The notes below the pieces were generated by a model that was given only the letters and a program-made list of their open reading frames with translations, was not told the origin of the DNA and searched no databases. A DNA stretch of 64,000 bases from Algorimicrobium algoritergicola (GTDB lineage Bacteria; Bacteroidota; Bacteroidia; Flavobacteriales; Flavobacteriaceae), in the NCBI RefSeq assembly GCF_008086165.1, contig NZ_VSKL01000005.1, positions 124,001-188,000 on the forward strand. The letters run 5' to 3'. The first letter of the stretch is position 1, and each line of letters starts with the position of its first letter. Shown in pieces: positions 25,742 to 35,757 of the stretch. Both the position numbers and the translations under genes were made by a program.

Positions 25742-26563
25742 ATGACTACACAACAACTAACTGAACAAATCCAAAAAAAACAATCCTTTTTATGTATTGG
25801 ATTGGATGTAGATTTAAATAAAATTCCACCCCATTTACTGCAGGAGGAAGATCCTATTTTTGCGTTCAATAAAGCCATCATTGATGCTACACATCATGTG
25901 TGCGTAGCCTACAAACCCAACACAGCATTTTATGAAGCCTATGGTTTAAAAGGTTGGCAAGCACTTGAAAAAACAATTAATTACTTGAATGAAAAGCATC
26001 CGGATATTTTCACCATTGCTGATGCGAAGCGAGGTGATATTGGAAACACGAGTAGCATGTACGCCAAAGCTTTTTTCGAGGATTTAGCTTTTGATAGTGT
26101 TACCGTAGCGCCTTATATGGGAAAAGATTCGGTTGAACCGTTTTTAGCTTTCAAAAATAAACACACCATTTTATTAGCTTTAACGTCCAATCAAGGTGCT
26201 TTCGATTTTCAAACGAAACAGGTTGAAGGTAAAGAGTTGTACAAGCAGGTTTTAGAAACCTCAAAAACCTGGGAGAACTCTGAAAACCTCATGTATGTTG
26301 TTGGTGCTACAAAAGCAGAATATTTTGCAGAAATCCGGAAAATTATTCCAAACAGTTTTTTACTCGTTCCTGGTGTTGGCGCGCAAGGTGGTAATTTACA
26401 GGATGTTTGTAAATATGGTATGGCTGATAATGTGGGCTTGCTCATTAATTCGTCTCGAGGCATTATTTATGCCTCCAATCAAGCCGATTTTGCGGAAGCA
26501 GCAGCCCAAAAAGCGCAAGACATGCAACTAGAAATGGCAAGCATTTTAAAACATGCAGATTAA
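25742..26563 (+). CDS. pyrF: Orotidine 5'-phosphate decarboxylase
   Basis: It converts OMP to UMP, the last step of pyrimidine synthesis. The active-site motif [10 protein letters not shown] (Asp, Lys, Asp) is at about residues 92-101, and the phosphate-binding end is [11 protein letters not shown] with LINSSRGI. At 273 aa it is the longer type-2 form found in Bacteroidota and actinobacteria. Its end overlaps the next gene by 11 bp. Confidence 0.96.
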   Translation: MTTQQLTEQIQKKQSFLCIGLDVDLNKIPPHLLQEEDPIFAFNKAIIDATHHVCVAYKPNTAFYEAYGLKGWQALEKTINYLNEKHPDIFTIADAKRGDIGNTSSMYAKAFFEDLAFDSVTVAPYMGKDSVEPFLAFKNKHTILLALTSNQGAFDFQTKQVEGKELYKQVLETSKTWENSENLMYVVGATKAEYFAEIRKIIPNSFLLVPGVGAQGGNLQDVCKYGMADNVGLLINSSRGIIYASNQADFAEAAAQKAQDMQLEMASILKHAD

Positions 26564-27350
26564 AGATCAACTTCAAAGACCTATCTATTTAAACAATACG
26601 CCAAAACGTATTGTGTGCCTCGTTCCGAGTATTACCGAATTAATTTGCGATTTAGGTTTGGAATCATCACTGGTTGGTGTTACCAAATTTTGCGTTCATC
26701 CACGTCATATCTTTACAAACGTTGCAGTTGTTGGTGGAACAAAGCAAGTGCATTATGATAAAATTCGAGATTTAAGTCCGGATATTATTCTGTGTAATAA
26801 AGAGGAAAACACGCTGGAAATGATTCGCGAGTTGGAAGCTATTGCAACAGTCCACATTAGCGATATTAATACGGTTGAAGATTGTTTGGAATTGATTGAT
26901 ATGTATGGTGTGGTTTTCAACTGTTCAAGAGAAGCCATAAGTCTTATCTCAAAAATAACAAGGGCTAAAACAGATTTTGAAGACTTTATAAAAACACAAC
27001 CCAATAGGGAAGTGGCTTATTTTATTTGGAAAGATCCTTGGATGGTTGCCGCAAATGACACCTTTGTTAACTATATGCTTTCGCTAAATAATTTCAAAAA
27101 CACCTTTCAAAAGGCGTCGCGTTATCCTGAAATTGCTATGGAAAAAGTATATCCAACTGTGGAGCTGGTATTATTATCCAGTGAGCCGTATCCGTTTAAA
27201 AATGAACATAAAACCGTCCTTCAACCACAATTTCCAAACGCCAAAATCCTTTTAGTAGATGGCGAAATGTTCTCGTGGTATGGTAGCCGATTGGTATTAG
27301 CTTTTGATTACTTTAAAACGTGGCATTGCACTGTTTTGACTTCAGAATAA
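26553..27350 (+). CDS. BtuF-like helical-backbone metal-receptor protein, 265 aa
   Basis: It has the two-lobed fold of ABC periplasmic binding proteins of the BtuF type: [17 protein letters not shown] at the start, [10 protein letters not shown], then [22 protein letters not shown] and a long connecting helix. There is no signal peptide or lipobox, so it appears cytoplasmic, unlike a classical B12-binding protein. It overlaps pyrF and no permease lies nearby. Cobalamin or metal-chelate binding is inferred from the fold only. Confidence 0.75.
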   Translation: MQIKDQLQRPIYLNNTPKRIVCLVPSITELICDLGLESSLVGVTKFCVHPRHIFTNVAVVGGTKQVHYDKIRDLSPDIILCNKEENTLEMIRELEAIATVHISDINTVEDCLELIDMYGVVFNCSREAISLISKITRAKTDFEDFIKTQPNREVAYFIWKDPWMVAANDTFVNYMLSLNNFKNTFQKASRYPEIAMEKVYPTVELVLLSSEPYPFKNEHKTVLQPQFPNAKILLVDGEMFSWYGSRLVLAFDYFKTWHCTVLTSE

Positions 27351-27525
27351 TCTGCTTTATTTTTCGAGCTTCAAAATATAACATATCGCTTAAACTGGCA
27401 TTTGTCATACTTACATTGTAAGCTTCTTCAATAAAGTTTTTATATGTATTCTCAAGTTCCTTTAAACCTAATATTTGTTTTAAATCGACTTTTACTTTTC
27501 CTATTTTACAGAATTGTGCACTCAT
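27313..27525 (-). CDS. Lacal_2735-like small protein, 70 aa
   Basis: A small helical protein with the pattern L.NTYKNFIEEAYNVSMTNASLSDMLYFEARKI. This matches the Y...EAY.LS..N...SD...EA layout of the small flavobacterial Lacal_2735-type family. The next leftward gene (27601-27804) shares the same pattern, so the two are probably paralogues. Its 3' end overlaps the end of the converging BtuF-like gene by 38 bp. Function unknown. Confidence 0.55.
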   Translation of the reverse strand: MSAQFCKIGKVKVDLKQILGLKELENTYKNFIEEAYNVSMTNASLSDMLYFEARKIKQIILKSKQCNATF

Positions 27526-27600
27526 AATTACTTGTTTTAAAAAGATATACGAGTAAATAGTAAGTAATAGACGTTGGTAAAAGTTAAAGTTAATCTAAAA

Positions 27601-27804
27601 TTAAGACGAAATCGTTCGTTGTGAAGTCTCTCTGTTTAAATACTTTAAACGATTTAATTTATTTAAAAGCTTAATGGCTTTAAATTCTGAAATATCGCTT
27701 TGCGCAGAATCTGTTTGCCTTAAATTATAGGCTTGTTCCACGAGTATTTTATAGCGTGATTGCAGTTTTATTTGGGACTGCTTGAGTTTTGAGAGATTTT
27801 CCAT
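27601..27804 (-). CDS. Lacal_2735-like small protein, 67 aa
   Basis: Starting at MENLSKLKQ, the protein is a helical hairpin, LQSRYKILVEQAYNLRQTDSAQSDISEFKAI, with the same spacing of Tyr, EQAY and SD as its neighbour at 27313. The ATG at 27804 is chosen; an upstream in-frame ATG at 27900 would add a hydrophobic stretch that overlaps a terminator and is unlikely. Function unknown. Confidence 0.55.
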   Translation of the reverse strand: MENLSKLKQSQIKLQSRYKILVEQAYNLRQTDSAQSDISEFKAIKLLNKLNRLKYLNRETSQRTISS

Positions 27805-27880
27805 TTTTTTGCCATATTGAATATTAAATATATTTAAAATATTGATAGAGAGCAAATTAAAATTAGTAATTGTTAATAAA

Positions 27881-27912
27881 AAAAATCGATTTGTTTCCAA
27901 ATCGATTTTAAG
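27881..27912 (-). terminator. Intrinsic terminator of DUF4197 gene
   Basis: AAAATCGATTTG pairs with CAAATCGATTTT around TTTC; read leftward it is followed by a run of T, 70 bp after the DUF4197 stop codon. Confidence 0.75.
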
Positions 27913-27978
27913 TTAAACAAATTCTAGTATTCAAAAAAAAGGAATAACGAATTTTGTTCTGTATAGATATTCTAATAA

Positions 27979-28686
27979 TTAATCTTGTAAAGCAAACACT
28001 TTTCGTAAAATATCGGTGGTTCTAGAACTTAATTTAGTTCGGATATCTTTCTCTTCCACCGCAATCATTTTATAAACACCTTTTAGTGCTTCTTCCGTTA
28101 CATAATCTGTTAAATCTGGATTCACATTAGATGTAAATGGAATACTATTATAACGATTAATTAAGTTTGACCAAATTTGATCGGCACCTACTTTTTTAAA
28201 GGAATTATTAATAATAGGTTGAAATTCAGCATACAATTCCGATTCTGTTCGGCCCGCTAAATAGCGTGTTGCTGCATCATCGTTTCCTAACAAAATAGAT
28301 TTAGCATCATTAAACGTAATACCTTTTACAGCATTAATAAAAATAGGCGTTGCCGTTCCAACAGCATCTTCAGCTGCACGATTTAATACTTTTAAACCTT
28401 CGTCTGCTAAACTTCCTAAACCAATATCGCGCAAGGCTTTATCTACTTTTTGTAATTCTTCTGGAAGAAGGATTTTTACGAGTTCATTCCTATAAAAACC
28501 ATCTTGTTTCATAAGAGTGCTCACTTGTTTATCTATTCCCTGATCCAATGCTTGACGTAAACCATTTGCAATATCAGTATTGGAGATGCCAGGTGTGTTT
28601 TCAGGTAAATTATCTACTACTTGTTGTAGTTCAGCACAAGCTGTTAGGTTTAAAATAAGGACGAGGGTGATTAAACGTTTTATCAT
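27979..28686 (-). CDS. DUF4197 lipoprotein, 235 aa
   Basis: A lipoprotein signal (LVLILNLTAC, Cys at about residue 17) leads into a helical DUF4197 domain: GLRQALDQGIDKQVSTL, LLPEELQKVDKALRDIGLG, GITFNDAKSILLGNDDAATRYL, and YVTEEALKGVYKMIAVEEKDIR. DUF4197 proteins occur in many Gram-negative bacteria and have no known activity. It is transcribed alone, away from icmF. Confidence 0.9.
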   Translation of the reverse strand: MIKRLITLVLILNLTACAELQQVVDNLPENTPGISNTDIANGLRQALDQGIDKQVSTLMKQDGFYRNELVKILLPEELQKVDKALRDIGLGSLADEGLKVLNRAAEDAVGTATPIFINAVKGITFNDAKSILLGNDDAATRYLAGRTESELYAEFQPIINNSFKKVGADQIWSNLINRYNSIPFTSNVNPDLTDYVTEEALKGVYKMIAVEEKDIRTKLSSRTTDILRKVFALQD

Positions 28687-28886
28687 GATTTGTTTTATTC
28701 TATTTGGACAAAGATAAATATTCAGAACTTATATCATTTCAAAAGTTTTATTAATTTGTTTCCATTTTAATGTCACATGCGTATTAAAAACCTGAAATTC
28801 AATGCTGTTTTTAATATTCTTATCTAAAAAAGCATGTTCAAAGGGCATCTCATGGCTCATCTTTAAATTAATACAGTAATATTCCT

Positions 28887-28894
28887 TAAATTTG
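28887..28894 (+). promoter_or_regulatory. Promoter -7 box TAAATTTG
   Basis: A TAnnTTTG box 23 bp before the icmF start. Confidence 0.55.
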
Positions 28895-28917
28895 CCATGC
28901 TTAAAAAAACAATTTGA

Positions 28918-31900
28918 ATGAAAAATATTGCACCATATAATCCTAAATATAAAGTACGAATCGTAACAGCCGCATCGCTTTTTGATGGCCATGACGCATC
29001 CATAAATATTATGCGTCGTATTATCCAAGCTACAGGTGTTGAGGTGATTCATCTTGGACATGACCGAAGTGTTGAAGAGGTTGTAAATACTGCAATTCAA
29101 GAAGATGCGAATGCTATTTGTTTAACCAGCTATCAAGGTGGTCATAATGAGTATTTTAAATATATGTATGATTTGCTGACTGAAAAAGGCGCTAATCATA
29201 TTAAAATCTTCGGTGGAGGAGGTGGTGTTATTTTGCCTTCAGAGATTAAGGAATTAATGGATTATGGTATTACCCGTATTTACTCGCCAGATGATGGTCG
29301 TGAAATGGGTTTGCAAGGTATGATTAATGATTTGGTTCAGCAATCTGATTTTGCCATAGGCGACAAATTAGATAATGAAGTTGATGAATTAGCAAGTAAA
29401 AACCCGAAGGCTATTGCTCGCGTTATTTCTTCGGCTGAAAACTTTCCAGACGTTGCTAAAGGTGCTTTGGATAAGATTCATGAGAAGAATAAAAACTCAA
29501 AAACACCTGTTCTAGGAATTACAGGAACAGGAGGTGCTGGTAAATCATCGTTAGTTGATGAATTAGTAAGACGGTTTTTAATTGATTTTCCTGAAAAAAC
29601 GGTAGGTCTAGTTTCCGTAGATCCATCCAAGCGTAAAACAGGTGGTGCGCTTTTGGGTGATAGAATTCGTATGAATGCTATAAATAACTCGCGCGTTTAT
29701 ATGCGGAGTTTGGCTACACGTCAGTCTAATTTAGCATTGTCTAAATATGTGCATGAAGCCGTTCAGGTTTTAAAAGCAGCAGAATATGATTTAATTATTT
29801 TAGAAACATCGGGAATTGGACAATCGGATACCGAAATCATCGAACATTCAGATGTAGCCTTATATGTTATGACGCCGGAATTTGGTGCGGCAACCCAATT
29901 GGAAAAAATTGACATGCTTGATTTTGCCGATTTAGTAGCTATCAATAAATTCGATAAACGTGGATCATTAGATGCGCTTCGTGATGTAAAAAAACAATAC
30001 ATGCGTAACAATCATTTATGGGACACACCACAAGATGAGTTGCCAGTTTACGGAACAATTGCCTCACAATTTAACGATCCAGGCATGAATACGCTTTACA
30101 AAGCTATCATGGATAAGTTAGTTGAAAAAGCGAATTCTGAATTAAAATCGACGTTCCATATTTCGGATGAAATGAGCGAGAAGATTTTTGTTATTCCACC
30201 ATCAAGAACGCGTTACTTATCAGAAATTGCTGAAAGTAATCGTGCCTATGATAAAACAGCCAATGAGCAAGTTGAAGTCGCACAAAGATTATACGGGATT
30301 TATAAAACATTAGAATCCGTAATTGGTAATACACCCGAATTAGATAAGGCAGGTATTGATTCCAAGTCTATAAGTTCGAGCACCGTCGAGAATAAAGATT
30401 TTGTTAAGCTTTTAGTTGGCGAATTCGACCGCGTTAAATTAAATTTAGATCCTTACAATTGGGAAGTACTTACAGGTTGGGATGACAAAGTAAACAAATA
30501 TAAAAATCCAATATATTCCTTTAAAGTTCGCGATAAAGAAATTAAAATTGAAACACATACTGAGTCCTTATCACATACGCAAATCCCTAAAGTGGCTTTA
30601 CCAAAGTATCAAGCTTGGGGCGATATTTTAAGATGGTGTTTACAAGAAAATGTACCTGGTGAATTTCCATATACATCTGGATTATATCCTTTTAAACGAA
30701 CTGGTGAAGATCCAGCACGTATGTTTGCAGGTGAAGGTGGACCAGAACGTACCAACAGGCGTTTTCATTACGTAAGTGCGGGTTTACCGGCTAAACGTTT
30801 ATCAACCGCTTTTGATAGTGTTACGCTTTACGGAAATGATCCGGATTTACGTCCAGATATTTATGGGAAAATTGGAAATGCAGGTGTGTCTATTTGCTGT
30901 TTAGACGATGCTAAGAAACTCTATTCTGGTTTCGATTTAGCCAATGTCATGACATCGGTTAGTATGACAATTAATGGTCCTGCACCTATGTTATTAGGAT
31001 TCTTTATGAATGCAGCTATTGATCAGCAATGTGAAATGTATATTCAAGAAAACGGCCTTGAAAAAGAAGTTGAAGCTAAAATAGCTAAACTTTATAAAGG
31101 TAAAGTGCGTCCGCAATATCATGGCGATTTACCGGAAAGCAACAACGGTTTAGGCCTTATGTTATTAGGTGTAACAGGCGATCAAGTATTGCCAGCTGAT
31201 GTGTATGCAGACATTAAAAAGAACACCATTGCGCAAGTTCGTGGAACGGTTCAAGCAGATATTTTAAAGGAAGATCAAGCACAAAATACCTGTATTTTCT
31301 CTACCGAATTCGCTTTGCGATTAATGGGAGATGTTCAGGAATACTTTATTGAGAATAATGTGCGTAATTTCTATTCGGTTTCTATTTCTGGATATCATAT
31401 TGCAGAAGCAGGAGCCAATCCAATTACACAATTGGCATTAACCTTATCTAATGGATTCACTTATGTGGAATATTATTTAAGTCGTGGGATGGACATCAAT
31501 AAATTTGGTCCAAACTTGTCGTTCTTTTTCTCCAATGGAATTGATCCTGAATATGCGGTAATTGGTCGTGTGGCCCGAAAAATATGGTCTAAAGCCATGA
31601 AAAATAAGTATGGTGCTAATGCTAGAGCGCAAATGCTGAAATATCATATCCAAACATCGGGACGTAGTTTGCACGCACAGGAAATCGATTTTAATGATAT
31701 TAGAACAACGCTTCAAGCTTTATATGCTATTTATGATAACTGTAATTCGTTACACACCAATGCGTATGATGAAGCGATTACCACACCGACAGAAGAATCG
31801 GTACGTCGTGCTATGGCCATTCAGTTAATTATTAATAAAGAATTAGGATTAGCCAAGAATGAAAATCCAATTCAAGGTTCTTTTATTATTGAAGAATTAA

Positions 31901-32334
31901 CCGATTTAGTAGAAGAAGCTGTCTTGTTAGAATTTGATAGAATTACGGAACGTGGTGGTGTTTTAGGTGCTATGGAAACCATGTACCAACGTAGTAAAAT
32001 ACAAGAAGAAAGTTTGTATTACGAAACATTGAAGCATAATGGTGAATTCCCAATTATTGGTGTGAATACCTTTTTAAGTTCTCAAGGTTCTCCAACAGTT
32101 CAACCTGCGGAAGTTATTCGTGCTACAGAAGCCGAAAAGCAAAATCAGATTACAACACTTAAAAATCTGCATGATGCCAATACTACGGCAGATTTATTAA
32201 AAGACCTTCAAAATAGAGCCATTCATAATGAGAATATTTTTGAAGCTTTAATGGATGTTTGTAAAGTGTGTAGTTTAGGTGAAATTACATCTGCTTTATT
32301 TGAAGTAGGCGGTCAGTATCGTCGTAATATGTAA
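28918..32334 (+). CDS. icmF: Fused isobutyryl-CoA mutase/G-protein chaperone IcmF, 1138 aa
   Basis: One polypeptide holds three parts. Residues 10-140 are a B12-binding domain with DGHDAS (His-25 as lower cobalt ligand) and TSYQGGH. Residues 195-420 are a MeaB-like GTPase chaperone with P-loop GTGGAGKSS near 203-211, [20 protein letters not shown], and NKFD. The C-terminal half is the mutase barrel ([34 protein letters not shown]). IcmF interconverts isobutyryl-CoA and n-butyryl-CoA using adenosylcobalamin, and some also act on pivalyl- or isovaleryl-CoA. The product may feed branched-chain acid breakdown. With nrdJ it is the second B12 enzyme in this window. It ends at a terminator. Confidence 0.93.
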   Translation: MKNIAPYNPKYKVRIVTAASLFDGHDASINIMRRIIQATGVEVIHLGHDRSVEEVVNTAIQEDANAICLTSYQGGHNEYFKYMYDLLTEKGANHIKIFGGGGGVILPSEIKELMDYGITRIYSPDDGREMGLQGMINDLVQQSDFAIGDKLDNEVDELASKNPKAIARVISSAENFPDVAKGALDKIHEKNKNSKTPVLGITGTGGAGKSSLVDELVRRFLIDFPEKTVGLVSVDPSKRKTGGALLGDRIRMNAINNSRVYMRSLATRQSNLALSKYVHEAVQVLKAAEYDLIILETSGIGQSDTEIIEHSDVALYVMTPEFGAATQLEKIDMLDFADLVAINKFDKRGSLDALRDVKKQYMRNNHLWDTPQDELPVYGTIASQFNDPGMNTLYKAIMDKLVEKANSELKSTFHISDEMSEKIFVIPPSRTRYLSEIAESNRAYDKTANEQVEVAQRLYGIYKTLESVIGNTPELDKAGIDSKSISSSTVENKDFVKLLVGEFDRVKLNLDPYNWEVLTGWDDKVNKYKNPIYSFKVRDKEIKIETHTESLSHTQIPKVALPKYQAWGDILRWCLQENVPGEFPYTSGLYPFKRTGEDPARMFAGEGGPERTNRRFHYVSAGLPAKRLSTAFDSVTLYGNDPDLRPDIYGKIGNAGVSICCLDDAKKLYSGFDLANVMTSVSMTINGPAPMLLGFFMNAAIDQQCEMYIQENGLEKEVEAKIAKLYKGKVRPQYHGDLPESNNGLGLMLLGVTGDQVLPADVYADIKKNTIAQVRGTVQADILKEDQAQNTCIFSTEFALRLMGDVQEYFIENNVRNFYSVSISGYHIAEAGANPITQLALTLSNGFTYVEYYLSRGMDINKFGPNLSFFFSNGIDPEYAVIGRVARKIWSKAMKNKYGANARAQMLKYHIQTSGRSLHAQEIDFNDIRTTLQALYAIYDNCNSLHTNAYDEAITTPTEESVRRAMAIQLIINKELGLAKNENPIQGSFIIEELTDLVEEAVLLEFDRITERGGVLGAMETMYQRSKIQEESLYYETLKHNGEFPIIGVNTFLSSQGSPTVQPAEVIRATEAEKQNQITTLKNLHDANTTADLLKDLQNRAIHNENIFEALMDVCKVCSLGEITSALFEVGGQYRRNM

Positions 32335-32357
32335 GCTAATTATATATTTAATTATAA

Positions 32358-32390
32358 AAAAAGAGGATAACATTGGTTGTCCTCTTTTTT
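32358..32390 (+). terminator. Intrinsic terminator after icmF
   Basis: AAAGAGGATAAC pairs with GTTGTCCTCTTTTTT (one mismatch region) around ATTG. Confidence 0.8.
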
Positions 32391-32495
32391 GTTGGTAAAA
32401 CTAACATAGTGAGTTTATTCTATTATAAACTTGCTTCTATTATTGACTTTAGCTGTTGTTTTACATCTAGTCGTTTATTTTTTTTAGACTGCTTC

Positions 32496-33419
32496 TTACT
32501 TGATCAGCTGTAATGCTTCACGCTTGGTTTCGTCAGAGCGTTTTTTCTGATCCCAATACGGTTCGTTTATGCTTTTTTTCAATTGCGCTTCCGTTATTAA
32601 ACCATCACCATTATTTTCTTTCCAACCGCGTATTTTATATGGAAATTGCTTTTCTACATCAATAGTTACTTTTCTATCATAATTCAGGTATTCAATGGCA
32701 AAGTGCGTTGTAGAATCTGTTTCTGTTTTACTAATTTCTGCTGTGGTAGCCTCGAGGTTTTTATTAGCAAATCGACTGTATATCGTTGAAAAAATCATGT
32801 TGGTTTCTCCCAAAGGAAGTTGCCCTTTATTGAGGCGAATTCGCGTCATCAGTTCCTCTTCTAAAAGCGCTATAGAAATAGCACTTTCAGTATCGCCATC
32901 TGTTTCAAAGTATGAGAATTCTTGGAAATGATAATTTGTGTCTTTTAGGTTTAGTTGGGTAAACGTGTGTCCGCACCATTCTTGAATGCTGGTATTTAGC
33001 TTTAACGTATTTGGGTGTTCTTGTGAATTTATGGGTGTAAATACGGAAGTGGCAATAGAATAATCGTAGATCCCTGTATTGAATTTTCTAAAACTATTTA
33101 GTTTCATAACTGATGCATTATCTGCACCAGCAGCCTGTGGATTGTCTAGTTTCACCTGTTTGCTAAATGAGAATGGTTCTGTTACAAATACGAGCACCAC
33201 TTCACCGTCACGAATTTCACCATAACGGGATTGCTTTAAAGTATAACTGTTTAGTTCGGCTTTGCCTGTATACCAATATGCTTTAAACTCGTTGTCCACG
33301 GCTTCGGGGCTCCATTGTGTTTCTGCCGTTGTTGCCGTATTAGCGGCCTTCTTGTCCTGTTTACAGGCAAGCAACGAAAAGATAGCTAATATGCAGTATG
33401 TTTTTAATAGGTGTGTCAT
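32496..33419 (-). CDS. Lipoprotein of unknown function, 307 aa
   Basis: A lipobox (IFSLLACKQ, Cys near residue 19) is followed by WSPEAVDNEFKAYWYTGKAEL, SRYGEIRDGEVVLVFVTEP, NTSIQEWCGHTFTQLN and a KVTIDVEKQFPYKIRGWKE strand. The layout recurs in flavobacteria; I recall such proteins carrying an unsupported Maf label, but no Maf fold is visible here. It is probably anchored in the periplasm. Unknown function. Confidence 0.7.
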   Translation of the reverse strand: MTHLLKTYCILAIFSLLACKQDKKAANTATTAETQWSPEAVDNEFKAYWYTGKAELNSYTLKQSRYGEIRDGEVVLVFVTEPFSFSKQVKLDNPQAAGADNASVMKLNSFRKFNTGIYDYSIATSVFTPINSQEHPNTLKLNTSIQEWCGHTFTQLNLKDTNYHFQEFSYFETDGDTESAISIALLEEELMTRIRLNKGQLPLGETNMIFSTIYSRFANKNLEATTAEISKTETDSTTHFAIEYLNYDRKVTIDVEKQFPYKIRGWKENNGDGLITEAQLKKSINEPYWDQKKRSDETKREALQLIK

Positions 33420-33489
33420 TTCTTGTAGGGTTTAATGTGGTGTTCTGTGTGGTGCTTATTCTGGTTTTTGTAGTCTTATTTCAGGACGG

Positions 33490-33645
33490 GTCAAACTTAC
33501 ATATAACGTTAATGTATAAGGAAAGTTGCGTGTTTGTATGCGAGGATTTTCCGAAGGAAAATCAGAAGCTAGCAAACGAGCAACTACCAAACGTTTAAAC
33601 TAAAGTAGCAATTTTTTATACACGTCTTAAGTTAGCACACGTTTT
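33490..33645. repeat. attC-like hairpin element B
   Basis: The left side ends with ATATAAC (to 33507) and the right side begins GTTAGCACACGTTTT (33631-33645). The latter is a 12-of-15 inverted match to 34315-34329 across the winged-helix gene. The 123 bp between fold back: GTATAAGGAAAGTTGC (33514-33529) against GCAATTTTTTATAC (33608-33621), with the same palindromic tip GATTTTCC-GAA-GGAAAATC (33545-33563) as element A. The rest of the 405-bp gap (33646-33824) is AT-rich with no gene visible. Confidence 0.7.
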
Positions 33646-33824
33646 TTATTTCACGTTCCAAAGGTCAGTCGCACGTTACAGTTGCGCTTTGCTTTGGTCA
33701 AATTAAAATTATTAATTATTAAAATCAAATATTATGTTTAAAATAAATCACAAAAACTTAATTACAATAAATAATTATTGTCGATTGTTTTTTGATTGGA
33801 TTGGTTTTGTTTTTATGATTTCAT

Positions 33825-34307
33825 TCATATTTTTTCCAGAATTTCTCCTAAAAACCATCCAAGTCCTATGCAAGCACCAATAAGCCACCGATATTGTTTT
33901 ATAAGATTTACGAATTGTAATTCCTCTGTTAGGTTTCTGATTCGGTCATTTTGCTCTCTAATGGTATGTTGGTATTCAAAATTGTCTTTTTGTAAAACCT
34001 TAATTTCTAGGTCTAAATTATCTTTATCTAACATTTTTTGTTTTTCAGATTCAATCGATTCAAGGTGTTTAATCCAACCGCCAGATTTTTGTATGTCAAA
34101 TCCTTTTTTGGTCAAACCGATGTATGTCCGACTGCGTTTTTCGATTAAACCTTCGCTTTCGGCAATTTTAAAAATCCGTGATAATTCCGCACTATTCTCA
34201 ATTTCAAATTCTAGTCTAATGTCTAAAGGGTTTACACTTGAAAATTCACCAAATTTTAATAGGCTAATAATGAAATTAATAATTTTATCTTCGTTCGTAT
34301 GCTCCAT
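33825..34307 (-). CDS. Winged-helix, coiled-coil, membrane protein, 160 aa
   Basis: The N-terminal 75 residues look like a winged helix (KIINFIISLLKFGEF, LSRIFKIAESEGLIEKRSRTYIGLTKKGF). A coiled coil (residues 80-130, LESIESEKQKMLDKDNLDLE) and one C-terminal membrane helix (WLIGACIGLGWFLGEIL) follow. I do not know a named family. The gene is a single cassette between elements B and C; such winged-helix plus membrane-anchor proteins are frequent as accessory genes in flavobacteria. Possible membrane-tethered DNA-binding protein, not tested. Confidence 0.6.
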   Translation of the reverse strand: MEHTNEDKIINFIISLLKFGEFSSVNPLDIRLEFEIENSAELSRIFKIAESEGLIEKRSRTYIGLTKKGFDIQKSGGWIKHLESIESEKQKMLDKDNLDLEIKVLQKDNFEYQHTIREQNDRIRNLTEELQFVNLIKQYRWLIGACIGLGWFLGEILEKI

Positions 34308-34314
34308 ATTTGGT

Positions 34315-34460
34315 CAAATGTGTGGTAACGTTTAGTATATGAAAAGTAGGCGATTTCGAAGCACTATACTTTCGGTTAAGCACAAACTTTGATACAAGCC
34401 CAAAGTCTTAAATTTATTACTGTTTCGCCTATTTTTTATATACATTGTTGTAGGGCGTAT
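34315..34460. repeat. attC-like hairpin element C
   Basis: It starts CAAATGTGTGGTAAC (34315-34329) and ends GTTGTAGGGCGTAT (34447-34460), the latter a 13-of-14 inverted match to 35758-35771. The 117 bp between form a hairpin: GTATATGAAAAGTAGGCGA (34335-34353) against TCGCCTATTTTTTATATAC (34425-34443), 17 of 19 pairs. It shares GGTTAAGCAC with element A. Confidence 0.7.
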
Positions 34461-35219
34461 TTATTTCAGTTCTAATATTTTCATTCTTCTATGTGCTATA
34501 ACAATTAGGATTGACATTAGAATAATTGAAACAACCGAAGCGTTTAATGTTCCTAAATCTAATCCACCTTTGGCAATTGGTTTTGTTAGAAAATCTCCAA
34601 ATGTTGCACCAAAAGGTCTTGTGAATATGAAAGCAATCCAAAAGAGTATGATATGATTTATTTTGGTGAAATTATGAAGTAGAAAAACAATGACAATTAT
34701 TCCTGCTGTTACTAAAGCTCCATTTAAGTAACTTAAACCAACAATGTCGCTTAAATAATCTCCAAAAGCTGTCCCTAAACTATTGGAAAAAAGTACGGCA
34801 ATCCAATAAAATATTTCTTTATTTTTATCGATAATTGGATTGACATTAAGAGTTTTAAATTTTTTATACCAAAGAAATAAGGTCAAAATTAACCCTGAAA
34901 ACAAGACTAAACTGCCCAAAGTATACCCTAAATGTAAACTTCTATCCAGAAAATCCGAAATTTCTGTCCCTAATGTAGTTGTAGCAATAATTACTAACCA
35001 AAAGAAAATTGGAATATATTTTTTAGCTCCTAATTGTATTAATAAAACAATTAGAAAGAAAACCAAGGTAATTCCAATTCCAACAGCATAGCCGAGATTC
35101 AAAGTCATTGAAAGAAAGTCGCCCAAAGTTTCTCCCAATGTTGTGGCTACTATTTTCATAATCCAAAATAACAGGGTTATTTCAGCCACTTTATTTAGTT
35201 TTATTGTTGAATTACTCAT
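34461..35219 (-). CDS. COG4705-like membrane protein, 252 aa
   Basis: Eight predicted membrane helices arranged as four repeats. Each repeat holds a version of TLGETLGDFLSMTLNLGY, with conserved G-D and a Gly at fixed spacing (TLGTEISDFLDRSLHLGY; SLGTAFGDYLSDIVGLSY; PFGATFGDFLTKPIAKGG). This fourfold arrangement is typical of the COG4705 family of membrane-anchored proteins of unknown function. It overlaps the DUF1003 gene by 4 bp (ATGA), so both form one two-gene cassette unit. Confidence 0.82.
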   Translation of the reverse strand: MSNSTIKLNKVAEITLLFWIMKIVATTLGETLGDFLSMTLNLGYAVGIGITLVFFLIVLLIQLGAKKYIPIFFWLVIIATTTLGTEISDFLDRSLHLGYTLGSLVLFSGLILTLFLWYKKFKTLNVNPIIDKNKEIFYWIAVLFSNSLGTAFGDYLSDIVGLSYLNGALVTAGIIVIVFLLHNFTKINHIILFWIAFIFTRPFGATFGDFLTKPIAKGGLDLGTLNASVVSIILMSILIVIAHRRMKILELK

Positions 35220-35746
35220 ATTTTGGATTCAATGTTTTTTAGTATTTCCATTTGTTTGGCTTGACTCTCAAATAACACTTTGATTTGTTCTTGTAAAAGC
35301 AAGTCTAATTTTTGATTTAGAGACCTAATTTCTAATTCAGCTTTTAAGTTAATTAAATAGTCATTTTCACTTCTCTTTCTGTCTTTTTCTTCTTTTCTAT
35401 TTTGGCTCATCATTATCACAGGTGCTTGTAAGGCAGCAATACAGGATAAGATTAAATTCATAAGGATAAATGGGTATGGGTCAAATTCGTCTCCTTTTGG
35501 AGCAGTAACATTGAAAGTTATCCAAATTGCTAAAATGACAAAGAAAGAAATAATAAACGCCCAGCTTCCACCAAATCTCGCAACCTTATCTGATATTTTT
35601 TGTCCTTGATTTAATATTTCTTTAGGTGGATTTAGAAGATTTTGGATAATCAAAGATTCGTCTTCAATTGTTTTCCGAACTATTTCTTGAAGCTTCTTTA
35701 TGTGGGCATTTTCTGCATCTAATAAATTTGTTATGTCTTTGTCCAT
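35216..35746 (-). CDS. DUF1003 family membrane protein, 176 aa
   Basis: Two membrane helices (SWAFIISFFVILAIWITFNV and FILMNLILSCIAALQAPVI) follow an N-terminal cytoplasmic helix. QAPVIMMSQNRKEEKDR, then a coiled coil (NLKAELEIRSLNQKLDLLL), is the DUF1003 hallmark. The family is broadly distributed and of uncertain function. It is the first gene of the cassette and overlaps the next by 4 bp. Confidence 0.88.
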   Translation of the reverse strand: MDKDITNLLDAENAHIKKLQEIVRKTIEDESLIIQNLLNPPKEILNQGQKISDKVARFGGSWAFIISFFVILAIWITFNVTAPKGDEFDPYPFILMNLILSCIAALQAPVIMMSQNRKEEKDRKRSENDYLINLKAELEIRSLNQKLDLLLQEQIKVLFESQAKQMEILKNIESKI

Positions 35747-35757
35747 TTTGTTTTTTT

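Noticed and set aside
28729..29100. 123-codon leftward frame before icmF
   Set aside because: It overlaps the icmF start and promoter. Only the last 43 residues (from MSHEMPF) lie outside icmF; a small gene there is possible but unsupported.
33796..34335. 179-codon rightward frame
   Set aside because: Antisense of the winged-helix gene; Ser/Phe/Cys-rich composition typical of shadows.
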